Program-made: the position numbers and the translations under genes
In this document: piece by piece, positions 19,068-28,609 of the stretch
Position numbering within the stretch: the first letter of the stretch is position 1
Layout of the letters: the number at the start of each line of letters is the position of its first letter
The notes under the pieces: generated by a model
Databases searched by the model: none
What the model was told of the DNA's origin: nothing
Seen by the model: the letters and a program-made list of their open reading frames with translations, nothing else
Source: JAXGXJ01 sp963829545
GTDB taxonomy: Bacteria > Actinomycetota > Thermoleophilia > RBG-16-64-13
Assembly (NCBI GenBank): GCA_963829545.1
Contig: CAWHIX010000008.1
Location: 62,001-126,000 of the forward strand
DNA: 64,000 nt
Direction of reading: 5' to 3'

Positions 19068-20379
19068 ATGACCAAGTCCGCTACTCATCTCGACCCGGGA
19101 TGGGAAGCCTCCGTCGATCGAACCGTCTCAGCGCACGAGGCCCGCTCTACGGCCGTGACGGTCGGCGAACGCGTGGTCTTCTGGGCGGCGGGTGGCCTCA
19201 TGGGCCTGAACGTCCTCGTGGATTCGTTCGTGGCCATGCGACCCGGCGCAGAGCGCTCGGACCACATCCTTGCCGCCGTTATCCCCTTGGTCCTGCTGGC
19301 GGCGGCCGTGTGGCTGTATCCGCGCATGCGGCCTGGACTTCGTGCCTGCGTGGCGCTTCTTTTCGGGGCGCTGGCGCTGGTCTGGGGTGGTCTGGCCGGT
19401 GCCGCGACGGTGCAGGAAGGCCTCTCGGTCGGTCTGATGACCGGTCTGCTTCTCATACCGGTGGGGATCGCTCTGATTGCCCTGGCAGTCCAGCTACTGT
19501 GGCGCTCGCGCAAACGAGATCGCCTGAGCTACCTGCGGCCGGTGCTCTACCTGATCGCCGGACTTCTTGTCGCCTATTGGGTGGTGTTGCCGCTGGGCAT
19601 AGCCGCCTACGCCACGCACCGGCCCCGGGTCTGGGTGGCGGCGGCGGAAGAGATGCCCGACTACAGGGAGGTGACCCTGACCACACGCGACGGACTGGAG
19701 CTGCGCGCCTGGTACATCCCGAGTGAGAACGGCGCCGCTGTGGTCACCTTTCCTCGGGAGACGACCGTGCCCCACGCCGTCATGCTGGCCGAGCCCGGCT
19801 ATGGGGTGCTCATGGTCGACATGCGCGGCTACGGCGATAGCGAGGGCGACCCCAACGCCTTCGGCTGGGGCTCCGGCCAGGATATCGACGCGGCCTTGGC
19901 CTACCTCGGATCGCGTCCCGAGATCGAACCCGGGCGGATAGGCGGGCTGGGTCTGTCGGTGGGAGGCGAGCAGATGATCGAGGCGGCCGCCGCGAACGAG
20001 GCCCTCGCGGCCGTGGTGTCCGAGGGCGCGGGCGAGCGGTCGGTCGCGGAAAGCCTCATACGCGGACCCAAGGGATGGCTGGCCGTCCCGGCGATGGCGG
20101 TGCAGACGGCGGCCGTAGCGGTGCTCAGCGGCGATGCTCCTCCGGCCTCGCTCGAGGACCTTGCGGCAGGCATCTCGCCTCGGCCGGTGTTCTTCATCCA
20201 TGCCGAGAACGGTGGCGGCGGGGAGGAGTTGAACCCCGATCTACTTCCTGGCTGCAGGCGAGCCCAAAGAGATATGGCAGGTGGAGGACTCGGGTCACAT
20301 CTCCGGAATCACTGCCCAGCCGGAGGAGTACGAACAGCGGGTGGTCGGTTTCTTCGACCGGTGGCTGCTGGGGAGGTAG
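19068..20379 (+). CDS. Membrane-anchored alpha/beta hydrolase (one frameshift)
   Basis: About 436 residues after removing one extra C near 20234. The first 190 residues contain four or five hydrophobic segments (for example AACSGLMGLN-type start, HILAAVIPLVLLAAAVWLY, MTGLLLIPVGIALIALAV and VLYLIAGLLVAYWVVLPL). The second part is an alpha/beta-hydrolase: GYGVLMVDMRGYGDSEGD, the nucleophile elbow LGLSVGG, a late SGHISG His, and Asp candidates. Members are esterases or peptidases of unknown substrate. The ATG at 19068 removes a weak upstream start at 19047. The frame break falls only 50 codons from the end, so the catalytic triad is complete after correction. Confidence 0.78.
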
Positions 20380-20451
20380 AGGGACTAGATACCGTTGCCC
20401 CCTCGGGTATACACTCAAGGAGATACCAGTAGTCCTTTGATGGGGTGGGCG

Positions 20452-20748
20452 ATGCTGACGCCGCGGCAACTCAAGAAGACCGTCCAGACGACTGATGGTC
20501 ACACGCTGTGGACCGGGGCCCTGGCCAACGGCTATCCCGCCGGCAAGCACGAGGGGAAGACCGTCTACCTCAAGCGCCTCATCTGGGAGGAGAGCAACGG
20601 CCCCATCCCCGACGGCTCCGTAGTCACCTCAAGTTGCGGCCATCGCAACTGCATCGAGCCCAGCCATCTGGCCTTGAGCCCGCCCGGACGTTACCCCAGC
20701 GTGCGTAACGAACGAGGGCGGTATACGAGCGCGCAGCCGCAGGATTGA
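20452..20748 (+). CDS. HNH-endonuclease-like small protein
   Basis: A 98-residue protein with TLWTGALANGYPAGKHEGK, YLKRLIWEESNGPIP and SSCGHRNCIEPSHLAL. The spacing of Cys, His, Cys and the closing EPSHL matches the zinc/HNH-type fold of phage and actinobacterial HNH_3 proteins, although the first canonical His is not obvious. Such proteins are nickases or homing endonucleases. Its place beside VapBC and a gene remnant fits a mobile or variable region. Start by GGGGTGGG; the ATG at 20440 is another possibility. Confidence 0.6.
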   Translation: MLTPRQLKKTVQTTDGHTLWTGALANGYPAGKHEGKTVYLKRLIWEESNGPIPDGSVVTSSCGHRNCIEPSHLALSPPGRYPSVRNERGRYTSAQPQD

Positions 20749-20895
20749 GCATCACGGGACTTCTTCGCTTGTCCTCCATCCTGGCACCCTGAGATCCCCG
20801 CGCCGGCAATATCGAAGCAGCGGACCAGGCGATGGACGAGGCGGCGCGAGTATTCGGGATACCGATCCGACGCTCCTGTGGGCCAGGCGAGAGCG

Positions 20896-21303
20896 TCAAC
20901 GGGGGAGCGTCGCGAATCCCTCCTGACGGAAATGCCGGTCTGTGGCGACGGCTGTGTCGATGCCGAGGCGCCGCATCATCACGAAACTCAGACAGTCGGT
21001 CAAGGTGTACCGCTTATCAGGTCGGTCGAGGAACAGCGACCATGCCTTGTGTTCCTCCGCAGCGTCGGGATGTTCGAGTCGAACCTCGGCGGCCTTCCTG
21101 ATCTGTGCTCCCGCCCGCACTGCCGTGGCGTGGTCGCTTCGCACGAGAAGCAGCGCGACCAGTTCGTCCAGTACGTACGTGCTGGTGACGAACCGCGCAT
21201 GGGGTCGTCTCGCGAGCTCAAGGATCTCCGCGTGGCTCGGAGAGCCGGAAAACAGTAGGTCGTACCAACCGGAGGTGTCGACAAAGAGTGGTTTCGCGTT
21301 CAC
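20896..21303 (-). CDS. vapC: PIN-domain toxin (VapC-like)
   Basis: A 135-residue PIN-domain ribonuclease. The acidic residues occur in FVDTSGW (Asp9), VLDELV, LTDCLSF and TDRHF, the four metal-binding positions of VapC. VapC toxins cleave tRNA or rRNA when the antitoxin is lost. The GTG start overlaps the stop of the antitoxin gene (GTGA), the normal translationally coupled order with antitoxin first. Gene symbol by family only. Confidence 0.85.
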   Translation of the reverse strand: MNAKPLFVDTSGWYDLLFSGSPSHAEILELARRPHARFVTSTYVLDELVALLLVRSDHATAVRAGAQIRKAAEVRLEHPDAAEEHKAWSLFLDRPDKRYTLTDCLSFVMMRRLGIDTAVATDRHFRQEGFATLPR

Positions 21304-21557
21304 TCGGGGCTTGGCTCCGAGGCCGGCTCACCGTAGAGGATCGCATCGTGATCCTTGCCGGAGAAGTCACTCTGGGTGATCAGGCCGGCCAGTTCCCACA
21401 CATGAGGTGCGTCGGCGGCAGCGCGATCCATACGTTCTCTCACCAAGCTACGCACGACCGCCGAGAGGCTGATCCCACTAGCGGTGGCTTGGGTCTTCAG
21501 AAAGCAGTACTCCGCCTCCTCGAGGGTGATCTGCGTGCGTGTCATGCGGGCCATCAT
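21300..21557 (-). CDS. vapB: Ribbon-helix-helix antitoxin (VapB-like)
   Basis: About 85 residues starting at 21557 (MMARMTRTQITLEEAEYC) with AAGGTGG upstream. The N-terminal TRTQITLEE strand and the helices ISLSAVVRSLVRERM form a ribbon-helix-helix DNA-binding domain, and the C-terminal part would hold the PIN toxin. Such antitoxins repress their own operon with the toxin. The overlap with vapC is four bases. Confidence 0.8.
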   Translation of the reverse strand: MMARMTRTQITLEEAEYCFLKTQATASGISLSAVVRSLVRERMDRAAADAPHVWELAGLITQSDFSGKDHDAILYGEPASEPSPE

Positions 21558-21599
21558 CGACCACCTTCCGAAAAAAGACGCTAGGACTTTGGTCGGATC

Positions 21600-21935
21600 A
21601 TGTGTCGACTCTACCATGCCATATTACATCATGTGGCATCTGGGGTGCGGAGCCACACCATCGGCGGATATCAGGTGCGTGCCACCTGTCTCACGCCGGC
21701 GAAGGAGGCAATCGCACGCTTCAAGACTGAGGAGAGGGACAACCTCTCGGGCGCCGTCCCGACGGTCACAGCTCGGAACCAGCTGAAGGTGACGCCCCAG
21801 GGGAGTACAGTGAACATGTTCGTCAATGGGACCCAGGTCTGTGAACCCACAGGGGCCGTCTTGACTGAAGGGCAGATGGGGCTCGCAGCTGGCTGGGCCG
21901 CTGCCGACGTTGTGTCTCTGGCTTTCGACGGCTAG
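21600..21935 (+). pseudogene. Fragment of a LamG/concanavalin-like or DUF1080-type protein
   Basis: Only the last part of a protein is recognisable: RNQLKVTPQGSTVNMFVNGT and AVLTEGQMGLAAGW look like the closing beta-strands of LamG or 3-keto-disaccharide hydrolase (DUF1080) domains, which read GSTVxxFVNGxxV and GxxGL. The upstream 60 residues have no family match, no ribosome-binding site and start inside noncoding sequence. It is probably a 3' remnant left by a rearrangement next to the toxin-antitoxin pair. Confidence 0.45.
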
Positions 21936-21995
21936 AAGGTCTGTTCCGCGGCTCGATCTCACGACCATTCAGCCCTAACCGAGGAAAGGACCACC

Positions 21996-22586
21996 ATGAG
22001 CAAGCTGTTCGTAATCCTAGCCTGTCTGTTGATCGTTGCTCTGCCGCTTGCCGGCTGCAGCGGCTCCGATTCCGATACCGCGGGAGAGACTGCGTCGAGT
22101 CAGGCGCAGGCGACCGACCAGACCACATCCACCGCTCCAGCGTCGGCCACCGCGGCACCCGGTGGCACTGACTCCACCGCCGGCACCCAGACCACTACGG
22201 CCACCGAGCCGCCCATCCCACCCTCGGATTCCGGTACGTCGGGCGACGGGGAGTGGATCACGGTCATGACCATGACCTCGAGCGATGAGCCGTGGCAGGG
22301 TATGGACAACATCCTGGTGAGCGAGCCCTTCTCCGCAAGCGGCGAAGCCCGGCTGGTGCTCGACATGCCCGACGCAGGCAAGCTCGACGGGGTGATCGTA
22401 GCGGTAGTACCCGCGGACAAGATCAGCGACGTCACCTCACTCCTGGATGCCATCCAGGAGGCGGCCGTGGTAACTCTCATACCGTCGTCGCCGGCCAAGA
22501 CCGTCAACGACTTGGACGGCACTTATAGGTTGGTGAACACGGTCCCCAGCGACACTGCCTGGACTCTTGAGCTGCAGACGAGGTAG
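21996..22586 (+). CDS. Secreted lipoprotein, unknown function
   Basis: A 196-residue lipoprotein. Signal KLFVILACLLIVALPLAGC has a lipobox (LAGC), followed by a Thr/Ala/Ser-rich linker to about residue 80, then a compact domain (GEWITVMTMTSSDEPWQGMD, SGEARLVLDMPDAGK, LDAIQEAAVVTLIPSSPA). Similar to the lipoprotein at 8833 in layout but not in the folded part. AAAGGA precedes the ATG. No family or partner is evident; secretion is well supported, function is not. Confidence 0.75.
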   Translation: MSKLFVILACLLIVALPLAGCSGSDSDTAGETASSQAQATDQTTSTAPASATAAPGGTDSTAGTQTTTATEPPIPPSDSGTSGDGEWITVMTMTSSDEPWQGMDNILVSEPFSASGEARLVLDMPDAGKLDGVIVAVVPADKISDVTSLLDAIQEAAVVTLIPSSPAKTVNDLDGTYRLVNTVPSDTAWTLELQTR

Positions 22587-22762
22587 CCACAAGGCGCGCA
22601 GCAGGGGAGAGCGGCGCGGGTCGAGGCCCTCACCTCCGCGATGATGGTCACCGTGGAGCGGTTGTCTTTGCCCGAATGAGCTGCGAGCAGGTGCCCGAAC
22701 GCTGTCTGAGCCGCCGGCTCGTCGAAGCGCTGGCGGAGGAGTCAGGCCACAGCAAGAGCATC

Positions 22763-24398
22763 CTATCCCGCCGCCCGCGGCATCGCGACGAAAGCGCGCT
22801 GCAGGCCGATGGCCAGGGCGACCAGGCCCCCAAAGACCTCCAGCAGCGGCAGCCCGAGAGTGAAGTGGGCCCGGCCCACCAAGTACACCGACACCACAGT
22901 GACCACCAGGGCAAGGATGGCCCAGCCCGCCAGCCGCAACAGCACCAGGATGAAACTGAATCCCGTGGTGTCGAGCGCAGCAACGTTGATCAAGTTCGTG
23001 GACACCCGTCCCCCGCGCCGCGCCGAAAAGGCCGCGGCCAGCACGACGATCAAAGACAGGGGGATCACGAGCAGCATCATGGTGCCAAAGGCGCCGGCGG
23101 TCACGTATCCCAGCGCGGTAGCGCCCGCCACAGCCAGGGCCCCGGCCACCACGACGATCGCCGTGGGCAGCAGGCAATGCAGCCACAGGATCTTGTCGAA
23201 CGGCCAGGGTAGAAGGAGGCGCGCCGTCGCCGGGGAGTCGACTTCAAGCCGAAAGGGCTCGAGCAGAGAACTCGCCGCCAGATAGAGCGCCACCGCCCCG
23301 GCCCAGAGCGTTCCCTGGCCGGTCGGTTGCAGCGCCAGAAGAACCATGCCCGCCCCGGCCAGCATGATGCCCCAGCCGAGCCGGACCGGAGATCGGAGCA
23401 GAGCGACCGTGCTGTGCCAGGGCACGATGAGTATCTGCCGTCGAGGCAGGCGGATTCGCAGGCGCGCCTGCCACCGTCCTGGCCTTCGACCCTCTGCTCG
23501 CCAGTCCGACGCTACGGTAATCGAGGGCATGCAGGCTGGCGACTACCTGGGAACGGGTCCGCGCCCGGCTGCGAAACTCCTCTATCGGACAGTCTCCGGC
23601 GCTACGGAAGAGGCTGATTCCCGCGGCCAGCGCCAGGCCGCACAAGAGAACAAGGCCTATCACCCCGTACGAGGAGCCCTCCGTCGATACCGGCAGGATG
23701 CCCCAGCCCCAGGGACCCGACCAGAGCACGGCCTTCCTGAGCGTCGACCCGGCCCCCTGGGCAAAGCCGAGGAGGATGGTGAGGCCGAGGGCCGGCAGCG
23801 TCAGCCGGAGTACCCACACGGTGGCCCAGCGGAGGCGCTGCACGTGCCAGCTTCCCGCCACCACGATGACTCCCAAAGCGAAACCGGCGAGTGCGGCTTT
23901 GCCTATCCGACCGCCGGATTGCGCCGTCCCAGGGGAGACGATCGCGATGAGACCACCGGCCAGCGCTCCCGCCGCCCCGACGAGGACCGCCACCGTCCCG
24001 AGCCGCGGCAGCACCAGGTCCTTCCTGCGCAAGGGAGCCGGCAGGAGCAGCAGGCAGTCGGGCTCCGAGAACGAGACGAAACCCTGGACGGTGCTGTAGC
24101 GAAAGGCGGCGAGGAAGACCAGCACGATCGCCGGCGCCCCCCAGGCGAAGTGGTAGAAGTCGGCTACTTCTATCAGTAGCGCCCCGAGCCGCTTCGAGAG
24201 TCCCCAGAACATACCGAGGATGATGGCAAGCGTGAGCAGGGACACGTAGAGGGTCTCGACGCGGGCCATCCAGGATCGGCCGGGCCGTAACGAGGCCAGG
24301 AGTGCCAGCACGCCGCGGGCTTCTACGGGGGAATAGGCTTCGTCCCCGGAGGTGTCGGGAGCCAGCAGGACGCCGCCGAGCGACGGCATCCTAGCCAT
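22763..24398 (-). CDS. ABC-2 type transporter permease (one frameshift)
   Basis: After removing one extra base near 23490 the protein has about 544 residues and more than ten hydrophobic segments, such as LYVSLLTLAIILGMFWGL, AVLVGAAGALAGGLIAI, VIGLVLLCGLALAAGISL and a C-terminal half with SLIVVLAAAFS and ILALVVTVVSVYLVG. Charged loop SEPDCLLLLPAPLRRKDLVL follows helix 3. This matches large actinobacterial ABC exporter permeases that lack their own ATPase. The ATG overlaps the ATPase stop by eight bases, so the two genes form one exporter operon. The substrate is unknown. Confidence 0.8.
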
Positions 24399-25068
24399 CG
24401 AGGATATGACCCTCGGATATGTGAAGGACGCGTGTGGCGACCGAGGCCGCGAACTCCTCCGAGTGGGTCATGAGGAGGACCGCCTTCCGCGCGGCGATCG
24501 ACTCCAGGAGAAGATCCTGCAGCGCGTCCATCGACGCGAGATCCAGGCCGATGGTCGGCTCGTCGAGCACCAGCACCGAGAAGGGCCGGATGACTCCGCA
24601 CGCGATGGCGGTCTTCTGCCGCATCCCGCGGGAGAGCTGGGAGGGGAAGAAGTCGGCGCGTTTCTCCAGGCCGAGCGAGCCAAGCAGGTTGTCACACCGC
24701 TCCACGAGGTCTTCTCCGTCCACACCGTGGGCCGCGGCGACGAGACGAAGGTGATCGCGGACGGTCAGATCCTGATAGAGATAGGGGTTGTCGGGAACGT
24801 AGCTGAGGTGCTTGCGCGCCGCCAGAGCCTCCGCTTCGTGATCGAGAGAGAAGCCGGCGATCCTGACCCAACCCTCCGTCGGTTCCTGCAGGCCGCTGAT
24901 CAACTCGGCGGCGGTGGTCTTGCCGCTGCCGTTCGGGCCCATGAGGGCGACGCACTCGCCGGCGACGATGGTGAGGTCGAGGGCCTCCAGAGCCGCGACC
25001 GGGCCGTAGTAGCGGCTGAGGCTGTCGGTCTCGAGCAGGATCTGTGCGGGCTGTTTGGCCGTCTCTAA
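24391..25068 (-). CDS. ABC-2 exporter ATPase subunit
   Basis: About 225 residues with Walker A LMGPNGSGKTT, Q-loop VPDNPYLYQDLTV, a signature degenerate from LSGGQ (LSRGMRQKTAIACGVI), Walker B VLVLDEPTIGLD and H-loop LLMTHSEEFA. It belongs to the CcmA/NatA branch with short ABC-2 partners. The start cannot be fixed: no ATG, GTG or TTG is in frame between ETAKQ and the far ATG at 25164, which would overlap the divergent DUF169 start. An insertion or base change upstream is suspected, so the 5' end is approximate. It precedes the membrane permease. Confidence 0.8.
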   Translation of the reverse strand, partial: LETAKQPAQILLETDSLSRYYGPVAALEALDLTIVAGECVALMGPNGSGKTTAAELISGLQEPTEGWVRIAGFSLDHEAEALAARKHLSYVPDNPYLYQDLTVRDHLRLVAAAHGVDGEDLVERCDNLLGSLGLEKRADFFPSQLSRGMRQKTAIACGVIRPFSVLVLDEPTIGLDLASMDALQDLLLESIAARKAVLLMTHSEEFAASVATRVLHISEGHILDG

Positions 25069-25162
25069 CTCCCTCGGGTGGCGTCCGACGCTATGGTAGC
25101 AGTGCGGCCGCGATATCCTTGGGGCCGGGGCCAAGCTTCGCAACCGACAGCAAGGGGGATCC

Positions 25163-25948
25163 ATGGCTCAGATGGACTACGAGAACAGGCTGAAGCTGAA
25201 AGCGCACGATTTCGCCGTGCTGGAGCAGTTCGACTTCGAGTACGCGCCGGTGGGTTTCAAGTTCTTCAGCGCGGAGGGCGACCTCGACGGCTTGGGACTG
25301 GAGCCGCTCGACGGCAAGATGTCGTGGTGCCAGATGCTCCGTCAAGCCCAGGGCGGGCGGGCTTTCTATGCCACGGCCGAGAACCACAGCTGCGAGCCGG
25401 GTATCTTCCTCACCGGTCACGGGCCGCTGATCCCCTTGGCCGCCGGGGGGCGGATCGGCACCGCCTTCGACATCTACCCCGACGAACGAGCCAACCGCCG
25501 CGTATACAGCCACGTGACCATGCTGGCCGAGGGGACCACCTTCGCGACCGGCTTCGCTGCCGTGGACAAGCTCACCTTCGAGCCCGACGTGCTCATCATC
25601 GGGTGCGACAACATGGACCAGGGTGAGGCTATCCTGCGGGCTACCCAATGGGACACGGGCGACATGATCACCAGCCGCATGACATACGTCATGGGCTGCA
25701 ACTGGCTGTTCACCCATCCGTACATGAGCGGCGAGATCAACACCCTTTGGACCGGCATCTGTCACGGCATGACGGGCTACGACCTCCACCCGCCGGGGCT
25801 GCCCATGGTGGCGATCCCCTGGCCGCACATCGACCGCGTGCTGCGCAACATCCGCGAGATGCCGCGCAAGCTCCCCGCCCACACCGAAGAGAGGGACGAG
25901 GCCCACCGCAGGGGAGGCGAGCGTCTGGGCGTGGAGGGGATCATCTAG
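25163..25948 (+). CDS. DUF169 domain protein
   Basis: A 261-residue protein: FDFEYAPVGFKFF at the start, KMSWCQMLRQAQ, a middle YVMGCNWLFTHPYMSGEINT and late ICHGMTG with IPWPHIDRVLRN. These blocks match DUF169, a family widespread in anaerobes and methanogens with no fixed function, often containing conserved Cys. AAGGGGGAT precedes the ATG. The gene is divergent from the ABC exporter. Confidence 0.85.
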   Translation: MAQMDYENRLKLKAHDFAVLEQFDFEYAPVGFKFFSAEGDLDGLGLEPLDGKMSWCQMLRQAQGGRAFYATAENHSCEPGIFLTGHGPLIPLAAGGRIGTAFDIYPDERANRRVYSHVTMLAEGTTFATGFAAVDKLTFEPDVLIIGCDNMDQGEAILRATQWDTGDMITSRMTYVMGCNWLFTHPYMSGEINTLWTGICHGMTGYDLHPPGLPMVAIPWPHIDRVLRNIREMPRKLPAHTEERDEAHRRGGERLGVEGII

Positions 25949-26023
25949 AGGCTCCGAGATCCGACCTGTCCGACCCTCCTGCTAACCTTGGACCATACAG
26001 AAGCAGGAGGGGGGTAGAAGGCA

Positions 26024-27493
26024 GTGGCTCGAGTTCCCAGGCTCTCAAAGTCCCGTTTCCAGGCGGGATTGCAGTGCCCCAAGCATCTATGGCTGCTCTG
26101 CCACGCTTATCAGCTGGCTGATCAGGTCACCGATTCTCAGCAGGCCGTGTTCGACCAGGGTCACACGGTCGGCGCGCTGGCGCGAGAGTACTTTCCCGGC
26201 GGCGTACTGGTAGAGGAGGACCACCTGCACTGCTTCGAGGCGCTGCGGACCACGGAACATCTTCGCAGCGAGGGCTTCTCCTGCCTGTACGAAGCTGCGT
26301 TCGAACACGATGGCGTGCTCGTGCGCAGCGACGTCGTGGTGAAGGACGACTCCGGGGCATGGACGTTGGTCGAGGTGAAGTCGTCCACCGAGGTCAAGCC
26401 CGAGCACATCACCGACCTCGCCGTCCAGGCCTACGTGGTTCGGGAGTCCGGCATCCCTCTGGCGGGTTGTCGCCTGCTGCACATCAACAACACCTACGCA
26501 TATCCGGGCGGCCCCCACGACCTTGGGCAGCTATTCACTCTGGTGGATGTGACGGCACAGGTGGAGCAGTTCCTTCCCTCGGTGCCGGGCCTGATCCTTC
26601 AGATGAAACAAATGCTCGTAGGCCCGTGCCCGGACGTGCAGATAAGCAAGCGCTGCGAGCAGCCGTACACCTGCCGTTTCCATGGCCACTGTCACGACTA
26701 TCTGCCCGAATTCCCCGTCACCGAGATCCCCCGCGTCAGCAACGAGCTGCTCTGCGGTCTTGTTGCCGACGGCTATTGCTCCATCCGTGAAGTCCCCCTC
26801 GACTATCCCGGCCTCAGCCCGCTGCAGCGGACCGTCTGCCACGTCATCCAGTCGGGCGAAGCGCGCTTCGGCCCCGGGCTGGACGCGGAGTTGAGCGTGC
26901 TCGAGGAGCCCATGCACTTCCTCGATTTCGAGACTTTCCGGGCCGCTCTTCCCGTCTACGTAGGTACCCGGCCCTACCAGGCGGTGCCCGTACAGTGGTC
27001 GTGCCACACTCTCGACGGGAGCCTCGGTCACCAGGAGTTCCTGCACACCAACGGCACCGACCCGCGGAGGGCCTTCGCCACCAGCCTGCTGTCGGCGCTC
27101 CCGGGCGACGGGCCTATCGTCGTCTACAGCTCGTACGAGAACACCATCCTCAGCTCTTTGGCGAGCGATCTGCCCGACCTTGCCGACTCGATCGCGGCGC
27201 TCCAAGCGCGACTCTTCGACCTCGAGAAGGTCGTCCGCAACCACGTGCAGCATCCCGACTTCCATGGGCGGACGTCGCTCAAGTACGTCCTGCCGGCCCT
27301 GGTGGACGATCTTTCCTACCAGGGGCTGGCGGTGCCCAACGGGGACGTCGCTACGCTGCGCTACGGGCAGGCGGTCTTCGGGGAATGCTGCGACGCAGAG
27401 CGCGAGGCCATCTTCGGCGACCTGCTCGCCTACTGCCAGACTGATACCCTGGCGCTGGTGAGGGTATACGAGGAGTTACTGAAGGCGAGCTGA
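26024..27493 (+). CDS. DUF2779 protein: Cas4/RecB-like Fe-S nuclease with RNase-H-like exonuclease domain
   Basis: A 489-residue two-domain protein starting with GTG after GGAGGGGGG. Residues 1-260 resemble the PD-(D/E)XK/Cas4 family: KSRFQAGLQCPKHLWL, LVEVKSSTEVKPEHI with the catalytic E-x-K, and a cysteine cluster CEQPYTCRFHGHC. From about residue 275 it shows MHFLDFETFRAALPVY (D-x-E), then VYSSYENTILSSLA, and YCQTDTLALVRVYEE (Asp), the DEDD-type ribonuclease-H fold. DUF2779 proteins of this shape occur singly in many genomes, not only next to CRISPR; none is seen here. A DNA repair or defence role is inferred. Confidence 0.8.
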   Translation: MARVPRLSKSRFQAGLQCPKHLWLLCHAYQLADQVTDSQQAVFDQGHTVGALAREYFPGGVLVEEDHLHCFEALRTTEHLRSEGFSCLYEAAFEHDGVLVRSDVVVKDDSGAWTLVEVKSSTEVKPEHITDLAVQAYVVRESGIPLAGCRLLHINNTYAYPGGPHDLGQLFTLVDVTAQVEQFLPSVPGLILQMKQMLVGPCPDVQISKRCEQPYTCRFHGHCHDYLPEFPVTEIPRVSNELLCGLVADGYCSIREVPLDYPGLSPLQRTVCHVIQSGEARFGPGLDAELSVLEEPMHFLDFETFRAALPVYVGTRPYQAVPVQWSCHTLDGSLGHQEFLHTNGTDPRRAFATSLLSALPGDGPIVVYSSYENTILSSLASDLPDLADSIAALQARLFDLEKVVRNHVQHPDFHGRTSLKYVLPALVDDLSYQGLAVPNGDVATLRYGQAVFGECCDAEREAIFGDLLAYCQTDTLALVRVYEELLKAS

Positions 27494-27497
27494 GGCA

Positions 27498-28499
27498 GTG
27501 AGAGCGCGAGTCATCGATCTGGAGAACCATTTCATCACGCCGGCCTGGCTGGAGGCGTTGGAGAAGAACGAGGGCTATCCGCGGCTGGAGAACGGCGGCG
27601 AGAGGCTCTCGTCTGAAGTGTGGAGCTCCATCGCCAAGAAGAAGGAGATCATGGACCTGGGCGAGGGCCGCATCGCGGCCATGGACGAGGCCCACATCGA
27701 CTTCGCCTATCTGTCTCTCACGTCGCCGGGCGTGGAAGCGCTCCCCGTAGACGTGGGCGTCACGGTGGCTGAAGATGCCAACAACGTCCTAGCCGAGGCC
27801 ATCGCCAGGTACCCCGACCGTCTGGGTGGCTGGGCGACGCTCGCTCCCAAGAACGTCGAGCACGCCGTTCACGAACTGGAGCGCTGCATCACTGAGTTGG
27901 GCTTCAAAGGGTGGGACACGCAGTCCAACTTCGGCGACTCTTTCCTGGATGATCCTGCGTACTGGCCCATCCTGGCCAAGTGCGAAGAGCTGGACGTCCC
28001 CATCTACCTTCATCCCGCCATTCCCATGATCCCCCAGCTGAGGGAGTTCGGCTTCGTGCTGGCCGGCCCCACCTTCGGTTTCGGGGCCGAGACTGCCTAC
28101 GTCTTCATGCGCATGATCGTTCGCGGTGTGTTCGACCGCTATCCGAACCTCAAGATGATCCTGGGGCACTACGGAGAAGCCCTGCCCTTCTGGGTCAATC
28201 GCGTCGATTGCGCCTACCGGCAGGGGAAGGGCGCCCCGAATCCCGAGTTCGGGCCGGGCAGCGAGAAGTGGGCCAGTCACTACGTGCTCAACAACCTCTG
28301 GGTGACCACCAGCGGCAACTACTTCGGTCCGGCCTACTACTGCACTCGCGACGGCATCGGCCTGGAGAAGATCCTGCTCGGCTCCGACTACCCCTACGAG
28401 CGGATGGACTCCTGCACCATCTTCCTCGACGGATTGGGGCTGCCCCATGAGGAACTGGCTCAGGTGTACGAAGGCAACGCTCGGGCACTGGGGTTCTGA
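27498..28499 (+). CDS. Amidohydrolase 2 (ACMSD/gamma-resorcylate decarboxylase-like)
   Basis: A 333-residue TIM-barrel protein beginning with GTG (MRARVIDLENHFITPAW) four bases after the DUF2779 gene. LENHF (in place of the DxHxH first metal motif), LYLHPAIP (His), LGHYGEALPFW (His) and LLGSDYPYE (Asp) are the metal- and substrate-binding positions of the PF04909 group, including decarboxylases and hydrolases of aromatic and muconic acids. The chemistry is likely nonoxidative decarboxylation or C-C hydrolysis of a ring acid. This fits the nearby ligase and the catabolic content of the window; the true substrate is unknown. Confidence 0.85.
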   Translation: MRARVIDLENHFITPAWLEALEKNEGYPRLENGGERLSSEVWSSIAKKKEIMDLGEGRIAAMDEAHIDFAYLSLTSPGVEALPVDVGVTVAEDANNVLAEAIARYPDRLGGWATLAPKNVEHAVHELERCITELGFKGWDTQSNFGDSFLDDPAYWPILAKCEELDVPIYLHPAIPMIPQLREFGFVLAGPTFGFGAETAYVFMRMIVRGVFDRYPNLKMILGHYGEALPFWVNRVDCAYRQGKGAPNPEFGPGSEKWASHYVLNNLWVTTSGNYFGPAYYCTRDGIGLEKILLGSDYPYERMDSCTIFLDGLGLPHEELAQVYEGNARALGF

Positions 28500-28609
28500 G
28501 CGCCGGCGGCGCCTCCGCGCCCCGGGCGGCGCTCATGGGGGCTTCGCGCTGTCGGCCCGGCGGCGCTCGCGCCCGCGGCCTCGCCTCCTTCGCCCGGCCT
28601 GCCGCACTG

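Noticed and set aside
26024..27493. A CRISPR-associated cas4 gene
   Set aside because: No repeat array or other cas genes are present; the C-terminal exonuclease domain fits DUF2779 better.
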